51,537 bases of DNA from an uncultured Erwinia sp. GTDB lineage: Bacteria > Pseudomonadota > Gammaproteobacteria > Enterobacterales > Enterobacteriaceae. Location: contig CAMIKG010000030.1 of NCBI GenBank assembly GCA_946221915.1, positions 1-51,537 on the forward strand, written 5' to 3'. Below are positions 33,901 to 41,714 of this stretch, one piece after another; the stretch's first letter is position 1, and the number at the start of each line of letters is the position of its first letter. The position numbers and the translations under genes are program-made. Under the pieces are notes generated by a model. That model was not told the DNA's origin and did no database searches. It worked only from the letters and a program-made list of their open reading frames with translations.

Positions 33901-34398
33901 GCAGCCGGTCTGGTGGTGGCGGCCCGCGTGATGGTCACCAAACGCGGGAACCGTATTGGCATCTGCACCCTGGACGATCGTTCTGGTCGTCTGGAAGTGA
34001 TGTTGTTTACAGATGCTCTGGATAAGTACCAGCAGCTGCTGGAGAAGGACCGTATCCTGATCGTCAGCGGACAGGTCAGCTTTGATGACTTCAGCGGAGG
34101 CCTTAAAATGACCGCCCGCGAATTGATGGACATCGATGAAGCACGTGAAAAATACGCGCGTGGACTTGCTATATCGCTGACGGACAGGCAAATTGATGAC
34201 CAGCTTTTGAACCGTCTCCGTCAATCCCTGGAACCCCATCGTTCGGGAACCATTCCGGTACATCTCTATTATCAGAGAGAGGATGCGCGGGCGAAGTTGC
34301 GCTTTGGCGCAGCGTGGCGCGTGTCGCCCAGCGATCGTTTACTTAACGAATTGCGGTCGCTGGTAGGATCGGAGCAGGTGGAACTGGAGTTTGACTAA
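30916..34398 (+). CDS. dnaE: DNA polymerase III alpha subunit DnaE
   Basis: Catalytic subunit of the replicative polymerase. The 1160 residues match E. coli in length and layout: PHP domain at the N-terminus (RVHSDYSMIDGL), palm with the catalytic aspartates in MPDFDVDFCMEKRD (about 398-411) and FDFLGLRTL (about 555), the beta-binding region QADMFGVL near 920, an OB fold (about 990-1075), and the C-terminal tau-binding domain. The ATG follows CCGGAAACCCCT, 39 bp after rnhB. accA begins 12 bp downstream. Confidence 0.98.
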   Translation: MAEPRFIHLRVHSDYSMIDGLAKTSPLVKKAAALGMPAIGITDFTNLCGLVKFYGTAHGAGVKPIIGADFLMASELMGDELSHITVLAANNTGYQNLTLLISRAYQRGYGAAGPIIDRDWLVELQEGIILLSGGRRGDVGKSLLRGNQALVAQCLAFYQEHFPDRYYLELIRTGRPDEESYLHAAVELAIAEGVPVVATNEVCFLTEDDFDAHEIRVAIHDGFTLDDPKRPRNYSAQQYLRSEEEMCELFSDIPEALANSVEIAKRCNVTIRLGEYFLPQFPTGDMTTEDFLVMKSKEGLEERLEFLFPDEQVRAQRRPEYDERLDVELKVINQMGFPGYFLIVMEFIQWSKDNGVPVGPGRGSGAGSLVAYALKITDLDPLEFDLLFERFLNPERVSMPDFDVDFCMEKRDQVIEHVAEMYGREAVSQIITFGTMAAKAVIRDVGRVLGHPYGFVDRISKLVPPDPGMTLEKAFAAEPQLPEIYEADEEVKALIDMARKLEGVTRNAGKHAGGVVIAPTKITDFAPLYCDENGNYPVTQFDKNDVEYAGLVKFDFLGLRTLTIIDWALEMINARRAKSGEPPIDIAAIPLDDQKSFDMLQRSETTAVFQLESRGMKDLIKRLKPDCFEDMIALVALFRPGPLQSGMVDNFIDRKHGREAISYPDIQWQHETLKPVLEPTYGIILYQEQVMQIAQVLSGYTLGGADMLRRAMGKKKPEEMAKQRSVFEDGAKSMGVDGELAMKIFDLVEKFAGYGFNKSHSAAYALVSYQTLWLKAHYPAEFMAAVMTADMDNTEKVVSLVDECWRMGLKILPPDINSGLYHFHVNDDGEIVYGIGAIKGVGEGPIEAIIEARNEGGYFRELFDLCARTDTKKLNRRVLEKLIMSGAFDRLGPHRAALMSALGDALKAADQHAKAEAIGQADMFGVLADEPEQVEKSYADITPWPEQIQLDGERETLGLYLTGHPINQYLKEIERYVGGTRLKDMHPTDRGKITTAAGLVVAARVMVTKRGNRIGICTLDDRSGRLEVMLFTDALDKYQQLLEKDRILIVSGQVSFDDFSGGLKMTARELMDIDEAREKYARGLAISLTDRQIDDQLLNRLRQSLEPHRSGTIPVHLYYQREDARAKLRFGAAWRVSPSDRLLNELRSLVGSEQVELEFD

Positions 34399-34410
34399 AA
34401 CAGGATTATT

Positions 34411-35370
34411 ATGAGTCTTAATTACCTGGATTTCGAACAGCCAATCGCAGAACTGGAAGCGAAGATTGATTCGCTGACTGCGGTTAGCCGTCAGGATGAA
34501 AAACTGGATATTAATCTGGATGAAGAAGTGCAGCGTCTGCGCGATAAAAGCGTTGAACTGACACGTAAAATCTTCTCCGATTTAGGGGCATGGCAGGTCG
34601 CGCAGTTAGCGCGTCACCCGCTGCGTCCGTACACGCTGGACTATGTCCGTAACGTGTTCACCGACTTTGATGAGTTAGCTGGCGATCGCGCTTACGCTGA
34701 TGATAAAGCGATTGTGGGTGGTATTGCTCGTCTGGACGGTCGTCCGGTGATGATCATTGGTCATCAGAAAGGCCGCGAAACCAAAGAAAAAATCCGCCGC
34801 AACTTCGGCATGCCGGCACCAGAAGGCTACCGTAAGGCACTGCGTCTGATGGAGATGGCTGAGCGCTTTAAGATGCCGATCGTGACTTTCATCGACACGC
34901 CTGGTGCTTATCCGGGCGTTGGTGCGGAAGAGCGTGGCCAGTCTGAAGCGATTGCCCGTAACCTGCGTGAGATGTCTGGCCTGAAAGTGCCGGTCATCTG
35001 TACCGTCATTGGTGAAGGCGGCTCCGGCGGCGCACTGGCGATTGGCGTCGGTGACAAAGTCAACATGCTGCAGTACAGCACTTACTCAGTGATTTCACCG
35101 GAAGGCTGTGCATCTATCCTGTGGAAGAGCGCAGACAAAGCGCCACTGGCGGCGGAAGCAATGGGCATCACTGCTCAGCGCCTGAAAGAGCTGAAACTGA
35201 TCGACAGCATTCTTGCTGAACCACTAGGCGGCGCACACCGCAATCCGGTCGCGATGGGTGAGACAATGAAAGCGCAGCTGCTGGCCGATCTGGCCGAACT
35301 GGATGCGCTGAGCACTGAAGAGCTGCTCAACCGTCGTTATCAGCGTTTGATGAGCTACGGTTACGCATAA
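34411..35370 (+). CDS. accA: acetyl-CoA carboxylase carboxyltransferase subunit alpha
   Basis: Alpha subunit of the carboxyltransferase that, with AccD (not in this window), moves CO2 from biotin to acetyl-CoA to give malonyl-CoA, the first step of fatty-acid synthesis. The 319-residue protein has an N-terminal helical segment (MSLNYLDFEQPIAELEAKID) and the crotonase-like core with TFIDTPGAYPG (about 151-161) and GEGGSGGALAIGVGD (about 202-216). The dnaE-accA spacing suggests cotranscription. It ends at a strong terminator. Confidence 0.98.
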   Translation: MSLNYLDFEQPIAELEAKIDSLTAVSRQDEKLDINLDEEVQRLRDKSVELTRKIFSDLGAWQVAQLARHPLRPYTLDYVRNVFTDFDELAGDRAYADDKAIVGGIARLDGRPVMIIGHQKGRETKEKIRRNFGMPAPEGYRKALRLMEMAERFKMPIVTFIDTPGAYPGVGAEERGQSEAIARNLREMSGLKVPVICTVIGEGGSGGALAIGVGDKVNMLQYSTYSVISPEGCASILWKSADKAPLAAEAMGITAQRLKELKLIDSILAEPLGGAHRNPVAMGETMKAQLLADLAELDALSTEELLNRRYQRLMSYGYA

Positions 35371-35397
35371 GCCTTCACGGGTTTATTAATACAGTCA

Positions 35398-35424
35398 AGA
35401 GCGGGATAAATCCCGCTCTTTTTG
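35398..35424 (+). terminator. intrinsic terminator of accA
   Basis: AGAGCGGGA and TCCCGCTCT (35398-35406 with 35411-35419) form a perfect 9-bp stem with a 4-base loop, followed by TTTTTG. It ends the long plus-strand cluster. Confidence 0.9.
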
Positions 35425-35530
35425 TTTGCTTTGTGCAGCGCTCACGACTTCCTTCCTTATTTATTAATAATCACCCTAAGAAACTGATTGCCGCCGATTT
35501 TGCCAGCAGATAAGATGCTGACGCATTTTT

Positions 35531-35549
35531 GATAATAATAATCATTGTC
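35531..35549 (+). promoter_or_regulatory. Fur box
   Basis: GATAATAATAATCATTGTC matches the 19-base Fur consensus GATAATGATAATCATTATC at 17 of 19 positions. It lies 16 bases before the ATG of the binding-protein gene, so Fe-Fur would block its transcription or translation start region in iron-replete cells. Confidence 0.8.
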
Positions 35550-35564
35550 TTTACGGGGTTAATC

Positions 35565-36695
35565 ATGCATCACCTATGGAGTCGTCTCGCGGGCTTACTG
35601 GCCGCGTTAGCACTGGCGCACAGCGCGCTGGCTGCCCCTGTTGTGGTCGAAGATGTCAGCGGCCGCAAAGTTGAAATCAAATCCGAAGTCAAACGCATTA
35701 TTTTAGGTGAAGGACGCCAGATCTATCTGCTGGCCGCCTTCGATACTGAAGAACCTTTCAAACGCGTGATTGGCTGGCGTGACGATCTGCCAAAAGCGGA
35801 TTTCGACAGCTATCAGATTTATGCAGAGAAGTATCCGCAAATCACCAAACTGCCGACCTTTGGCGGGGCAAAAGATGGCACCTTTAACGTAGAGCAGGCG
35901 TTGACGCTGAAGCCCGACCTGGTGCTGATGAACCTGGAATCCAAGGCCGCAACTGATGAATCGAAACTGACCGAAAAACTGGCGGCGCTGGGCATTCCGG
36001 TGGTGTTTATCGACTTCCGTGAAAAGCCATTTGAGAACGCTGAGAAAAGCATTCACATTATGGGACAGTTGCTGAACAAGCCAGAGCGCGCGCAGGAGAT
36101 TATCGATTTCCGCCGCCAGCAGATCGACATCGTGATTAACCGCCTGAAAGATTACAAAGGTCCGCGTCCGAAAGTGATGATCGACCGCGCCGGTGGCTAT
36201 ACCGAAGAGTGCTGCATGTCGTTTGGCGATGAAAATTTCGGCCGCATGGTGGAAGTGGCGGGCGGCAGCAATATCGCCAAAGATCTGATCCCAGGAACCT
36301 TCGGCACGCTGAACCCGGAGCAGATCATCAGCTCACGTCCGGATGTGGTGGTGGTGACTGGTGCGAACTGGAAAAACTACAACACCGCCAACGGCTGGGT
36401 GGGCGTGGGCCCTGGCGCGGATCTGACCGTCGCGACGCAGCGTCTGCAGAAGCTGATGGAACGTTCCGCCTTTAAAACCCTGCCGGTGGCGACCAATGGC
36501 AATGCCCATGCTATCTGGCACCAGTTCTACGATAGCCCATATCAGTTTGTTGCTATCCAGGCGTTAGCGAAATGGATGCACCCGGATCTGTTTAAAGATA
36601 TCGACCCGGACGCCACGTTCCGCGAATTCCATCAGCGCTTCCTGCCGGTGGAGTACAAGCCGGGTTACTGGGTAACCCTGCCAGCGAAAAAATAA
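35565..36695 (+). CDS. Fur-regulated iron/siderophore-type ABC substrate-binding protein
   Basis: Periplasmic binding protein of the PF01497 (FecB/BtuF-like) family, probably for a ferric siderophore, haem or similar iron compound. The 376-residue precursor has a signal peptide (about 1-24, ending HSALAA), an N-lobe starting VVVEDVSGRKVEIKSEVKRI, a linking helix near 155-195, and a C-lobe with GTLNPEQIISSRPDVVVVTG (about 247-266). An unusual adjacent cysteine pair, C216-C217, follows GGYTEE. The ATG at 35565 was chosen because the signal peptide begins there. No permease, ATPase or receptor gene is adjacent, so it is an orphan that must borrow or complement a remote transporter. E. coli lacks it between accA and ldcC. 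The ligand is unknown. Confidence 0.85.
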   Translation: MHHLWSRLAGLLAALALAHSALAAPVVVEDVSGRKVEIKSEVKRIILGEGRQIYLLAAFDTEEPFKRVIGWRDDLPKADFDSYQIYAEKYPQITKLPTFGGAKDGTFNVEQALTLKPDLVLMNLESKAATDESKLTEKLAALGIPVVFIDFREKPFENAEKSIHIMGQLLNKPERAQEIIDFRRQQIDIVINRLKDYKGPRPKVMIDRAGGYTEECCMSFGDENFGRMVEVAGGSNIAKDLIPGTFGTLNPEQIISSRPDVVVVTGANWKNYNTANGWVGVGPGADLTVATQRLQKLMERSAFKTLPVATNGNAHAIWHQFYDSPYQFVAIQALAKWMHPDLFKDIDPDATFREFHQRFLPVEYKPGYWVTLPAKK

Positions 36696-36702
36696 CGCTT
36701 TT

Positions 36703-36724
36703 CGGGCCGGTCATCACCGGCCCG
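36703..36724 (+). terminator. hairpin after the binding-protein gene
   Basis: CGGGCCGGT and ACCGGCCCG (36703-36711 with 36716-36724) form a perfect 9-bp stem with a 4-base loop, 7 bases after the stop. The T-run is missing (CTCACTTCT follows), so termination may be partial. Confidence 0.6.
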
Positions 36725-36808
36725 CTCACTTCTCCCGCCAGCCTCCGTTCTGCCTGCCGTTACGATCCGCTATGCTTAATGGTGAAGGACATTCACCAGG
36801 AGGCACGA

Positions 36809-38965
36809 TTGAATATTATTGCGATTATGGGACCGCATGGCGCTTTTTATAAGGACCAGCCGATACGCGAGCTTGATGCTGCACTGCAGCAAAAGGGATT
36901 TCAGCTGATTTACCCGAATAACGCCAACGACTTACTGAAACTGATTGAACACAACCCGCGCATTTGCGGCGTGATTTTTGACTGGGACGAATACAGTCTC
37001 GACCTGTGCAGCGAAATCAATCAGCTCAACGAGTACCTGCCACTGTACGCCTTTATCAACACCCACTCGTCACTGGATGTCAGCATTAACGAGATGCGCA
37101 TGGCGCTATGGTTCTTTGAATATGCGCTCAATGCCGCAGAGGATATTGCACACCGTATCCGCCAGTACACCGATGAATACCTCGACAGCATCACGCCACC
37201 ACTGACGCGCGCGCTGTTTAACTATGTAGCGGAGGGGAAATACACCTTCTGTACGCCAGGTCATATGGCAGGCACAGCTTTCCAGAAAAGCCCGGTGGGT
37301 TGCCTGTTTTATGACTTTTTTGGCGCCAATACGCTGAAAGCCGATATCTCAATTTCGGTCACTGAACTGGGGTCGCTGCTCGACCATACCGGACCGCATC
37401 TGGAAGCCGAAGAGTACGTGGCGCGCACCTTTGGCGCAGAGCAGAGCTATATGGTGACCAATGGCACCTCCACGGCGAATAAAATTGTCGGCATGTACGC
37501 GGCACCTGCGGGCAGCACGGTGCTGATTGACCGCAACTGCCATAAATCGCTGACGCATCTGCTGATGATGAGCGATATCATCCCCATCTGGCTGAAGCCG
37601 ACGCGCAATGCGCTGGGCATTCTCGGCGGGATTCCGCGCCAGGAGTTCAGCAAAGAGAGCATCGCGCTGAAAGTGGGGCAGACGCCGCGCGCCAGCTGGC
37701 CGGTGCATGCGGTGATCACCAATTCAACCTATGACGGCCTGCTGTATAACACCCATTACATTAAACAGACGCTGGATGTGCCGTCGATTCACTTTGATTC
37801 CGCCTGGGTTCCCTATACCAATTTTCACCCGATTTACGCCGGTAAAAGCGGCATGAGCGGCGAACGCACGCCGGGGAAAGTGGTGTATGAAACGCAGTCG
37901 ACGCATAAGCTGCTGGCGGCCTTCTCACAGGCATCGCTGATTCATATTAAAGGCGCGTACGACGAACAGACGTTTAACGAAGCCTATATGATGCATACCA
38001 CCACCTCGCCAAACTATGCCATTGTCGCGTCCATTGAGACGGCCGCCGCGATGCTGCGCGGTAATCCGGGCAAGCGGCTGATTAACCGTTCAGTGGAGCG
38101 CGCGCTGCATTTTCGTCGTGAAGTGCAGCGCCTGCGTGAAGAGAGTGACAGCTGGTTCTTTGATATCTGGCAGCCTGAAGCCATTGATGAAGCCGAATGC
38201 TGGCCGATTGCGCCGGGCGAAGCGTGGCACGGTTTTAGCGATGCTGACAGCGACCATATGTTCCTTGACCCGATTAAAGTCACCATTTTAACGCCAGGCA
38301 TGAGCGAGCAGGGCGAGATGGCTGATGAAGGCATTCCGGCGGCGCTGGTGGCGAAGTTCCTTGATGAGCGCGGCGTGGTGGTGGAGAAAACCGGCCCTTA
38401 CAACCTGCTGTTCCTGTTCAGCATTGGCATTGATAAAACCAAAGCGATGAGTCTGCTGCGTGGGCTGACGGAGTTTAAGCGCGCCTATGATCTCAATCTG
38501 CGGGTGAAAAACATGTTGCCCGACCTGTATGCGGAAGATCCCGACTTCTATCGCAATATGCGCATCCAGACGCTGGCGCAGGGTATTCATACCCTGATCC
38601 AGCAGCACGACCTGCCACGTCTGATGCGCCAGGCATTTGATGTGTTGCCGGAGATGAAAATGACGCCGCACCAGATGTTCCAGCAGCAGGTGAAAGGCAA
38701 TGTCGAAACGGTGGAGCTTAGCGAGCTGGTGGGACGCGTATCAGCCAATATGATCCTGCCGTATCCACCGGGCGTACCGCTGGTGATGCCCGGCGAGATG
38801 ATCACCGAGTCCAGCCGTGCGGTGCTCGATTTTTTGCTGATGTTATGCACCATCGGTGAGCACTACCCTGGGTTTGAAACCGATATCCACGGCGCCACGC
38901 TGACTGAAGAGGGCCGGTACATGGTGCGGGTGCTGAAAAACAGCGAAGGCATCATTACGGATTAA
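36809..38965 (+). CDS. ldcC: lysine decarboxylase LdcC (constitutive type)
   Basis: PLP-dependent fold-type-I enzyme that turns lysine into cadaverine, consuming a proton. The 718-residue protein has the N-terminal response-regulator-like wing domain (1-130, NIIAIMGPHG), the PLP core with the Schiff-base lysine near residue 367 in ETQSTHKLLAA, and HFDSAWVPY. The C-terminal domain follows. Position next to accA and tilS and the sequence fit LdcC rather than the acid-induced CadA; no cadB or cadC is present. The start is TTG at 36809 with a strong CCAGGAGG ribosome site; the upstream GTG at 36779 lies before that site. A -10-like TATGCT is at 36771. Confidence 0.93.
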   Translation: MNIIAIMGPHGAFYKDQPIRELDAALQQKGFQLIYPNNANDLLKLIEHNPRICGVIFDWDEYSLDLCSEINQLNEYLPLYAFINTHSSLDVSINEMRMALWFFEYALNAAEDIAHRIRQYTDEYLDSITPPLTRALFNYVAEGKYTFCTPGHMAGTAFQKSPVGCLFYDFFGANTLKADISISVTELGSLLDHTGPHLEAEEYVARTFGAEQSYMVTNGTSTANKIVGMYAAPAGSTVLIDRNCHKSLTHLLMMSDIIPIWLKPTRNALGILGGIPRQEFSKESIALKVGQTPRASWPVHAVITNSTYDGLLYNTHYIKQTLDVPSIHFDSAWVPYTNFHPIYAGKSGMSGERTPGKVVYETQSTHKLLAAFSQASLIHIKGAYDEQTFNEAYMMHTTTSPNYAIVASIETAAAMLRGNPGKRLINRSVERALHFRREVQRLREESDSWFFDIWQPEAIDEAECWPIAPGEAWHGFSDADSDHMFLDPIKVTILTPGMSEQGEMADEGIPAALVAKFLDERGVVVEKTGPYNLLFLFSIGIDKTKAMSLLRGLTEFKRAYDLNLRVKNMLPDLYAEDPDFYRNMRIQTLAQGIHTLIQQHDLPRLMRQAFDVLPEMKMTPHQMFQQQVKGNVETVELSELVGRVSANMILPYPPGVPLVMPGEMITESSRAVLDFLLMLCTIGEHYPGFETDIHGATLTEEGRYMVRVLKNSEGIITD

Positions 38966-38976
38966 GGCGACTTGTG

Positions 38977-39006
38977 ACCAGCACCTGCCGCGGGTATGGT
39001 GCTGGT
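38977..39006 (+). terminator. hairpin between ldcC and yaeR
   Basis: ACCAGCACC (38977-38985) pairs perfectly with GGTGCTGGT (38998-39006) over a 12-base loop and is followed by TTACTTT. It is likely an intrinsic terminator of ldcC, perhaps leaky into yaeR. Confidence 0.6.
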
Positions 39007-39031
39007 TTACTTTCGTGTTCAGGAAAATTTT

Positions 39032-39421
39032 ATGCTGGGGTTAAAACAGGTTCACCATATCGCCATCATTGCCACCGACTATGCGCGCAGCAAAACCTTT
39101 TACTGTGATGTGCTTGGTTTTACCCTGCTCGATGAACTGTATCGTGCGGAGCGTGATTCATGGAAAGGAGATTTGGCGCTTAACGGCCATTACACCATTG
39201 AGCTGTTCTCTTTCCCCCATCCCCCGGCGCGCGTCACCCAGCCGGAGGCCTGTGGTTTGCGCCATCTGGCATTCAGCGTTGATGATATTGAACAAGCCTG
39301 CGCGCATCTGCAGCAGCAGGGCGTCAGCTATGAGCCGGTGCGCATCGATCCGCTGACCCACAAGCCTTTCACCTTCTTTAACGACCCGGACGGTTTGCCG
39401 CTGGAACTGTATCAGGCGTAG
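39032..39421 (+). CDS. yaeR: VOC (glyoxalase/bleomycin-resistance fold) protein YaeR
   Basis: Small metalloenzyme-fold protein of unknown substrate. The 129 residues closely follow E. coli YaeR (MLGLKQVHHIAIIATDY start, SWKGDLALNG, PEACGLRHLAFSVDD, FTFFNDPDGLPLELYQA end). They contain two beta-alpha-beta-beta-beta modules with the metal-ligand positions H in VHHIAI, E in TIELFSF, H in LRHLAF and E in LPLELY. ATG 39032 was chosen by homology and the AGGAAAA upstream. It sits 46 bp before tilS, as in E. coli. Confidence 0.93.
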   Translation: MLGLKQVHHIAIIATDYARSKTFYCDVLGFTLLDELYRAERDSWKGDLALNGHYTIELFSFPHPPARVTQPEACGLRHLAFSVDDIEQACAHLQQQGVSYEPVRIDPLTHKPFTFFNDPDGLPLELYQA

Positions 39422-39467
39422 AATACCCGCTGACTTTTACCGGGTTATCTGAGGCCACATTATCACT

Positions 39468-40772
39468 ATGTCACCGCTTGATACTCTGCAACAACAGCTT
39501 GCCGGACATCAGCGCCTGCTGGTGGCCTACAGCGGCGGTCTCGACTCGACGGTGCTGCTGCACCAGCTGGTGCAGCTGCGTGTCAGCCAGCCACAACTGC
39601 AGTTGCGCGCGATTCATATTCATCATGGCCTGAGCAGCAATGCCGACAGCTGGCGACAGCACTGCCAGCAGCAGTGCGCACGCTGGCAACTGCCGCTGGT
39701 GTGTGAGCAGGTGCGGGTGGATGGCAGCGACAAGGGTATTGAAGCGGCGGCGCGTGATGCCCGCTATGGCGCTTTTCGCCGCCACCTGCAGCCGGGCGAA
39801 GCGCTGGTGGTTGCTCAGCATCTCGACGACCAGTGCGAAACCCTGCTGCTGGCGCTAAAACGCGGCAGTGGCCCGGCAGGGCTGGCGGCAATGCCTGCAA
39901 TCGCCACCCTTGATGATCATCCGTTATTACGCCCTTTACTGGCACACAGCCGTCAGCAACTGGAAAGCTGGGCGCAGCAGCACCAGCTGAGCTGGATTGA
40001 GGATGAGAGCAATCAGGATGTGCGCTATGAGCGCAATTTCCTGCGTCAGCAGGTGCTGCCGCTGCTGAAGGCGCGCTGGCCGCACTTCGCCAGCGCCACT
40101 GCGCGCAGCGCAGCGTTGTGCGCTGAACAGGAACAACTGCTGGATGAACTGCTGGCGGAGTCGCTGGCAGAGCTGGTGCAGCCCGACGGCTCACTGTTAA
40201 TCGCACCGCTGCACTTCCTCAGCGAGGCGCGCCGTTACGCCTTATTGCGCCGCTGGATCGGCGGGCAGGGCGGACTGATGCCATCACGCGATGCGCTACA
40301 GCGCATCTGGCATGAAGTGATTAACAGCCGCGAGGATGCCGCCCCGCGTCTCCGCCTTGGCGATCGTGAAATTCGCCGCTACCGCCAGGCCATTTACTGG
40401 TTACCGCTTTATGCTTCGCTGCGCGACTGTGTGCTGGCGTGGCAGCCGCCGTGGCAACCGCTGAAGTTGCCGCAGCAACTGGGCATGTTGTCTGTCGATG
40501 AGCAGGGCGTGGCGCTGCGCCGGCCCGAGGCCGGGGAAGCGGTCTCGGTGCGTTTTGCCGCACAGGGTGAAGTGCATATTGTTGGTCGCGCCGGTGGGCG
40601 CTCCGTGAAGAAACTGTGGCAGGAGTTCGCCGTTCCGGTCTGGCAGCGTGAACGCACGCCGTTGCTGTTTTATGGCGAGCAGCTGATTGCCGCATTAGGG
40701 GTATTTGTCACCCGTGAAGGCAGTCCTGAAAATAATCACAGCTGGTGTATTCACTGGCGCAAAGAGCAATGA
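39468..40772 (+). CDS. tilS: tRNA(Ile)-lysidine synthase TilS
   Basis: Essential N-type PPi synthetase that attaches lysine to C34 of the CAU-anticodon tRNA-Ile, changing it from AUG to AUA reading. The 434-residue protein shows the ATP-binding P-loop VAYSGGLDSTVLLHQL (about 19-34), the HHGLSSNADSW motif and AQHLDDQCETLLLALKRGSG. The two C-terminal domains (from about 230 and 345) that bind the tRNA acceptor stem follow. It overlaps no neighbour; the cytochrome gene begins 8 bp later. Confidence 0.96.
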   Translation: MSPLDTLQQQLAGHQRLLVAYSGGLDSTVLLHQLVQLRVSQPQLQLRAIHIHHGLSSNADSWRQHCQQQCARWQLPLVCEQVRVDGSDKGIEAAARDARYGAFRRHLQPGEALVVAQHLDDQCETLLLALKRGSGPAGLAAMPAIATLDDHPLLRPLLAHSRQQLESWAQQHQLSWIEDESNQDVRYERNFLRQQVLPLLKARWPHFASATARSAALCAEQEQLLDELLAESLAELVQPDGSLLIAPLHFLSEARRYALLRRWIGGQGGLMPSRDALQRIWHEVINSREDAAPRLRLGDREIRRYRQAIYWLPLYASLRDCVLAWQPPWQPLKLPQQLGMLSVDEQGVALRRPEAGEAVSVRFAAQGEVHIVGRAGGRSVKKLWQEFAVPVWQRERTPLLFYGEQLIAALGVFVTREGSPENNHSWCIHWRKEQ

Positions 40773-40779
40773 GAGAGCA

Positions 40780-41094
40780 ATGAAAACACGCTATTTTCTG
40801 GCGCTGTTGCTGGTTGTCAGCAACAGTGGCGCATGGGCGGCAGGCGATGCCGCCGCAGGCCAGCAAAAGTCCGCGGCCTGTATGGCCTGTCACGGTGCGC
40901 AGGGCAAAGCTTCGGTGCCGCTGTATCCTAATCTGGCCGGACAACACAGTGCTTATCTGGCACATGCTCTGCAGGCGTATAAGAAAGGGGAACGTAGCGG
41001 TGGTCAGGCGGAAGTGATGAAAGCGTTTGTCGCGGGACTGAGTGACCAGGATATGGACGATCTGGCGGCATATTACAGCAGTTTAAAACCGTAA
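40780..41094 (+). CDS. small periplasmic c-type cytochrome
   Basis: Class-I cytochrome c of 104 residues. A signal peptide (about 1-21, ending AWAAG) exports it for haem attachment by the Ccm system. The single haem site is C34-M-A-C37-H38, with M80 the probable sixth ligand, and the C-terminal helix LSDQDMDDLAAYYSSLKP is typical of cytochrome c4/c553-like domains. It starts 8 bp after tilS, so it is probably cotranscribed with it, and GAGAG precedes the ATG. E. coli has no gene here. Its electron partner is unknown; no oxidase or dehydrogenase gene is nearby. Confidence 0.9.
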   Translation: MKTRYFLALLLVVSNSGAWAAGDAAAGQQKSAACMACHGAQGKASVPLYPNLAGQHSAYLAHALQAYKKGERSGGQAEVMKAFVAGLSDQDMDDLAAYYSSLKP

Positions 41095-41100
41095 AAACAC

Positions 41101-41123
41101 AGGGCGGAACTGAGTTCCGCCCT
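41101..41123. terminator. bidirectional terminator between the cytochrome gene and rof
   Basis: AGGGCGGAAC and GTTCCGCCCT form a perfect 10-bp stem with a 3-base loop between convergent genes. On the minus strand it is followed by GTGTTTTT, so it chiefly serves rof; the plus side lacks a U-run. Confidence 0.75.
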
Positions 41124-41129
41124 GCAACA

Positions 41130-41393
41130 TTAGTCTGACTCGCTGACCACTACCGTCCCCAGTTTGGGGTGGCTGAAGCTGGCTATATGATCCAACCGCA
41201 GTTCGCGTTGTTCGCCTGCCAGCTCGATGGCCAGATATTCGACGTTTTTCCGCGAAACCATATCTTTCGCCTTCGCGCTGAGCTTTTCGCCGGTTTTCAA
41301 TTCCAGCGACAGCAACCAGTTGTTTTGGCAGGCGAGTTCGAGGTTGTCGTAGTCATCGCAATTGATCGGTTTGTAGGCTTCATTCGTCAACAT
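41130..41393 (-). CDS. rof: Rho-binding antiterminator Rof
   Basis: Small Sm-like protein that binds transcription terminator Rho and blocks its loading on RNA. The 87 residues match E. coli Rof closely (YKPINCDDYDNLELAC start, SRKNVEYLAIELAGEQRELRLD, FSHPKLGTVVVSES end). There is no signal peptide. It overlaps the end of yaeP by 14 bases, so the two are translationally coupled, the same arrangement as in E. coli. Confidence 0.95.
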   Translation of the reverse strand: MLTNEAYKPINCDDYDNLELACQNNWLLSLELKTGEKLSAKAKDMVSRKNVEYLAIELAGEQRELRLDHIASFSHPKLGTVVVSESD

Positions 41394-41580
41394 AATCGCT
41401 CACCAATAAGTTTGCAGCAGCAAACGCTGCCTGTTCCCTGATAGAAGAGTTTAGCTCACAATTCGCAGCTATCTCGTCCAGTGCTTTTAACGCACAGCCG
41501 ATTGCGTCCGGCACGTATCCCAGATCGCCACTGCCGATTTCAGCATATCTGCGGCGAACTAATTCACAATACTTTTGCAC
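41380..41580 (-). CDS. yaeP: UPF0253 family protein YaeP
   Basis: Conserved small protein of unknown function, always found next to rof. The 66 residues follow E. coli YaeP (KYCELVRRRYAEIGSGDLGYVPDAIGC..., ANLLVSDYVDE end) and are predicted helical and cytoplasmic. The start is taken as the GTG at 41580, which has GGAGG about five bases upstream and gives the E. coli length. A GTG six bases earlier lies inside that ribosome site. Confidence 0.9.
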   Translation of the reverse strand: MQKYCELVRRRYAEIGSGDLGYVPDAIGCALKALDEIAANCELNSSIREQAAFAAANLLVSDYVDE

Positions 41581-41714
41581 TTGCACCTCCTTCAGAGCGT
41601 AACTCTCTGGCTGATAAGCGACTATAACACAGGCTTTTACGTGAAATCAGCCTGCAACAGAGTGATTTGCTCTCCGTGCAGGTTACAATAGCGGGTCTGA
41701 TAATGAGAGGTCTC

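Noticed and set aside
37349..38853. open frames antisense to ldcC
   Set aside because: Overlap a complete decarboxylase gene; no independent support.
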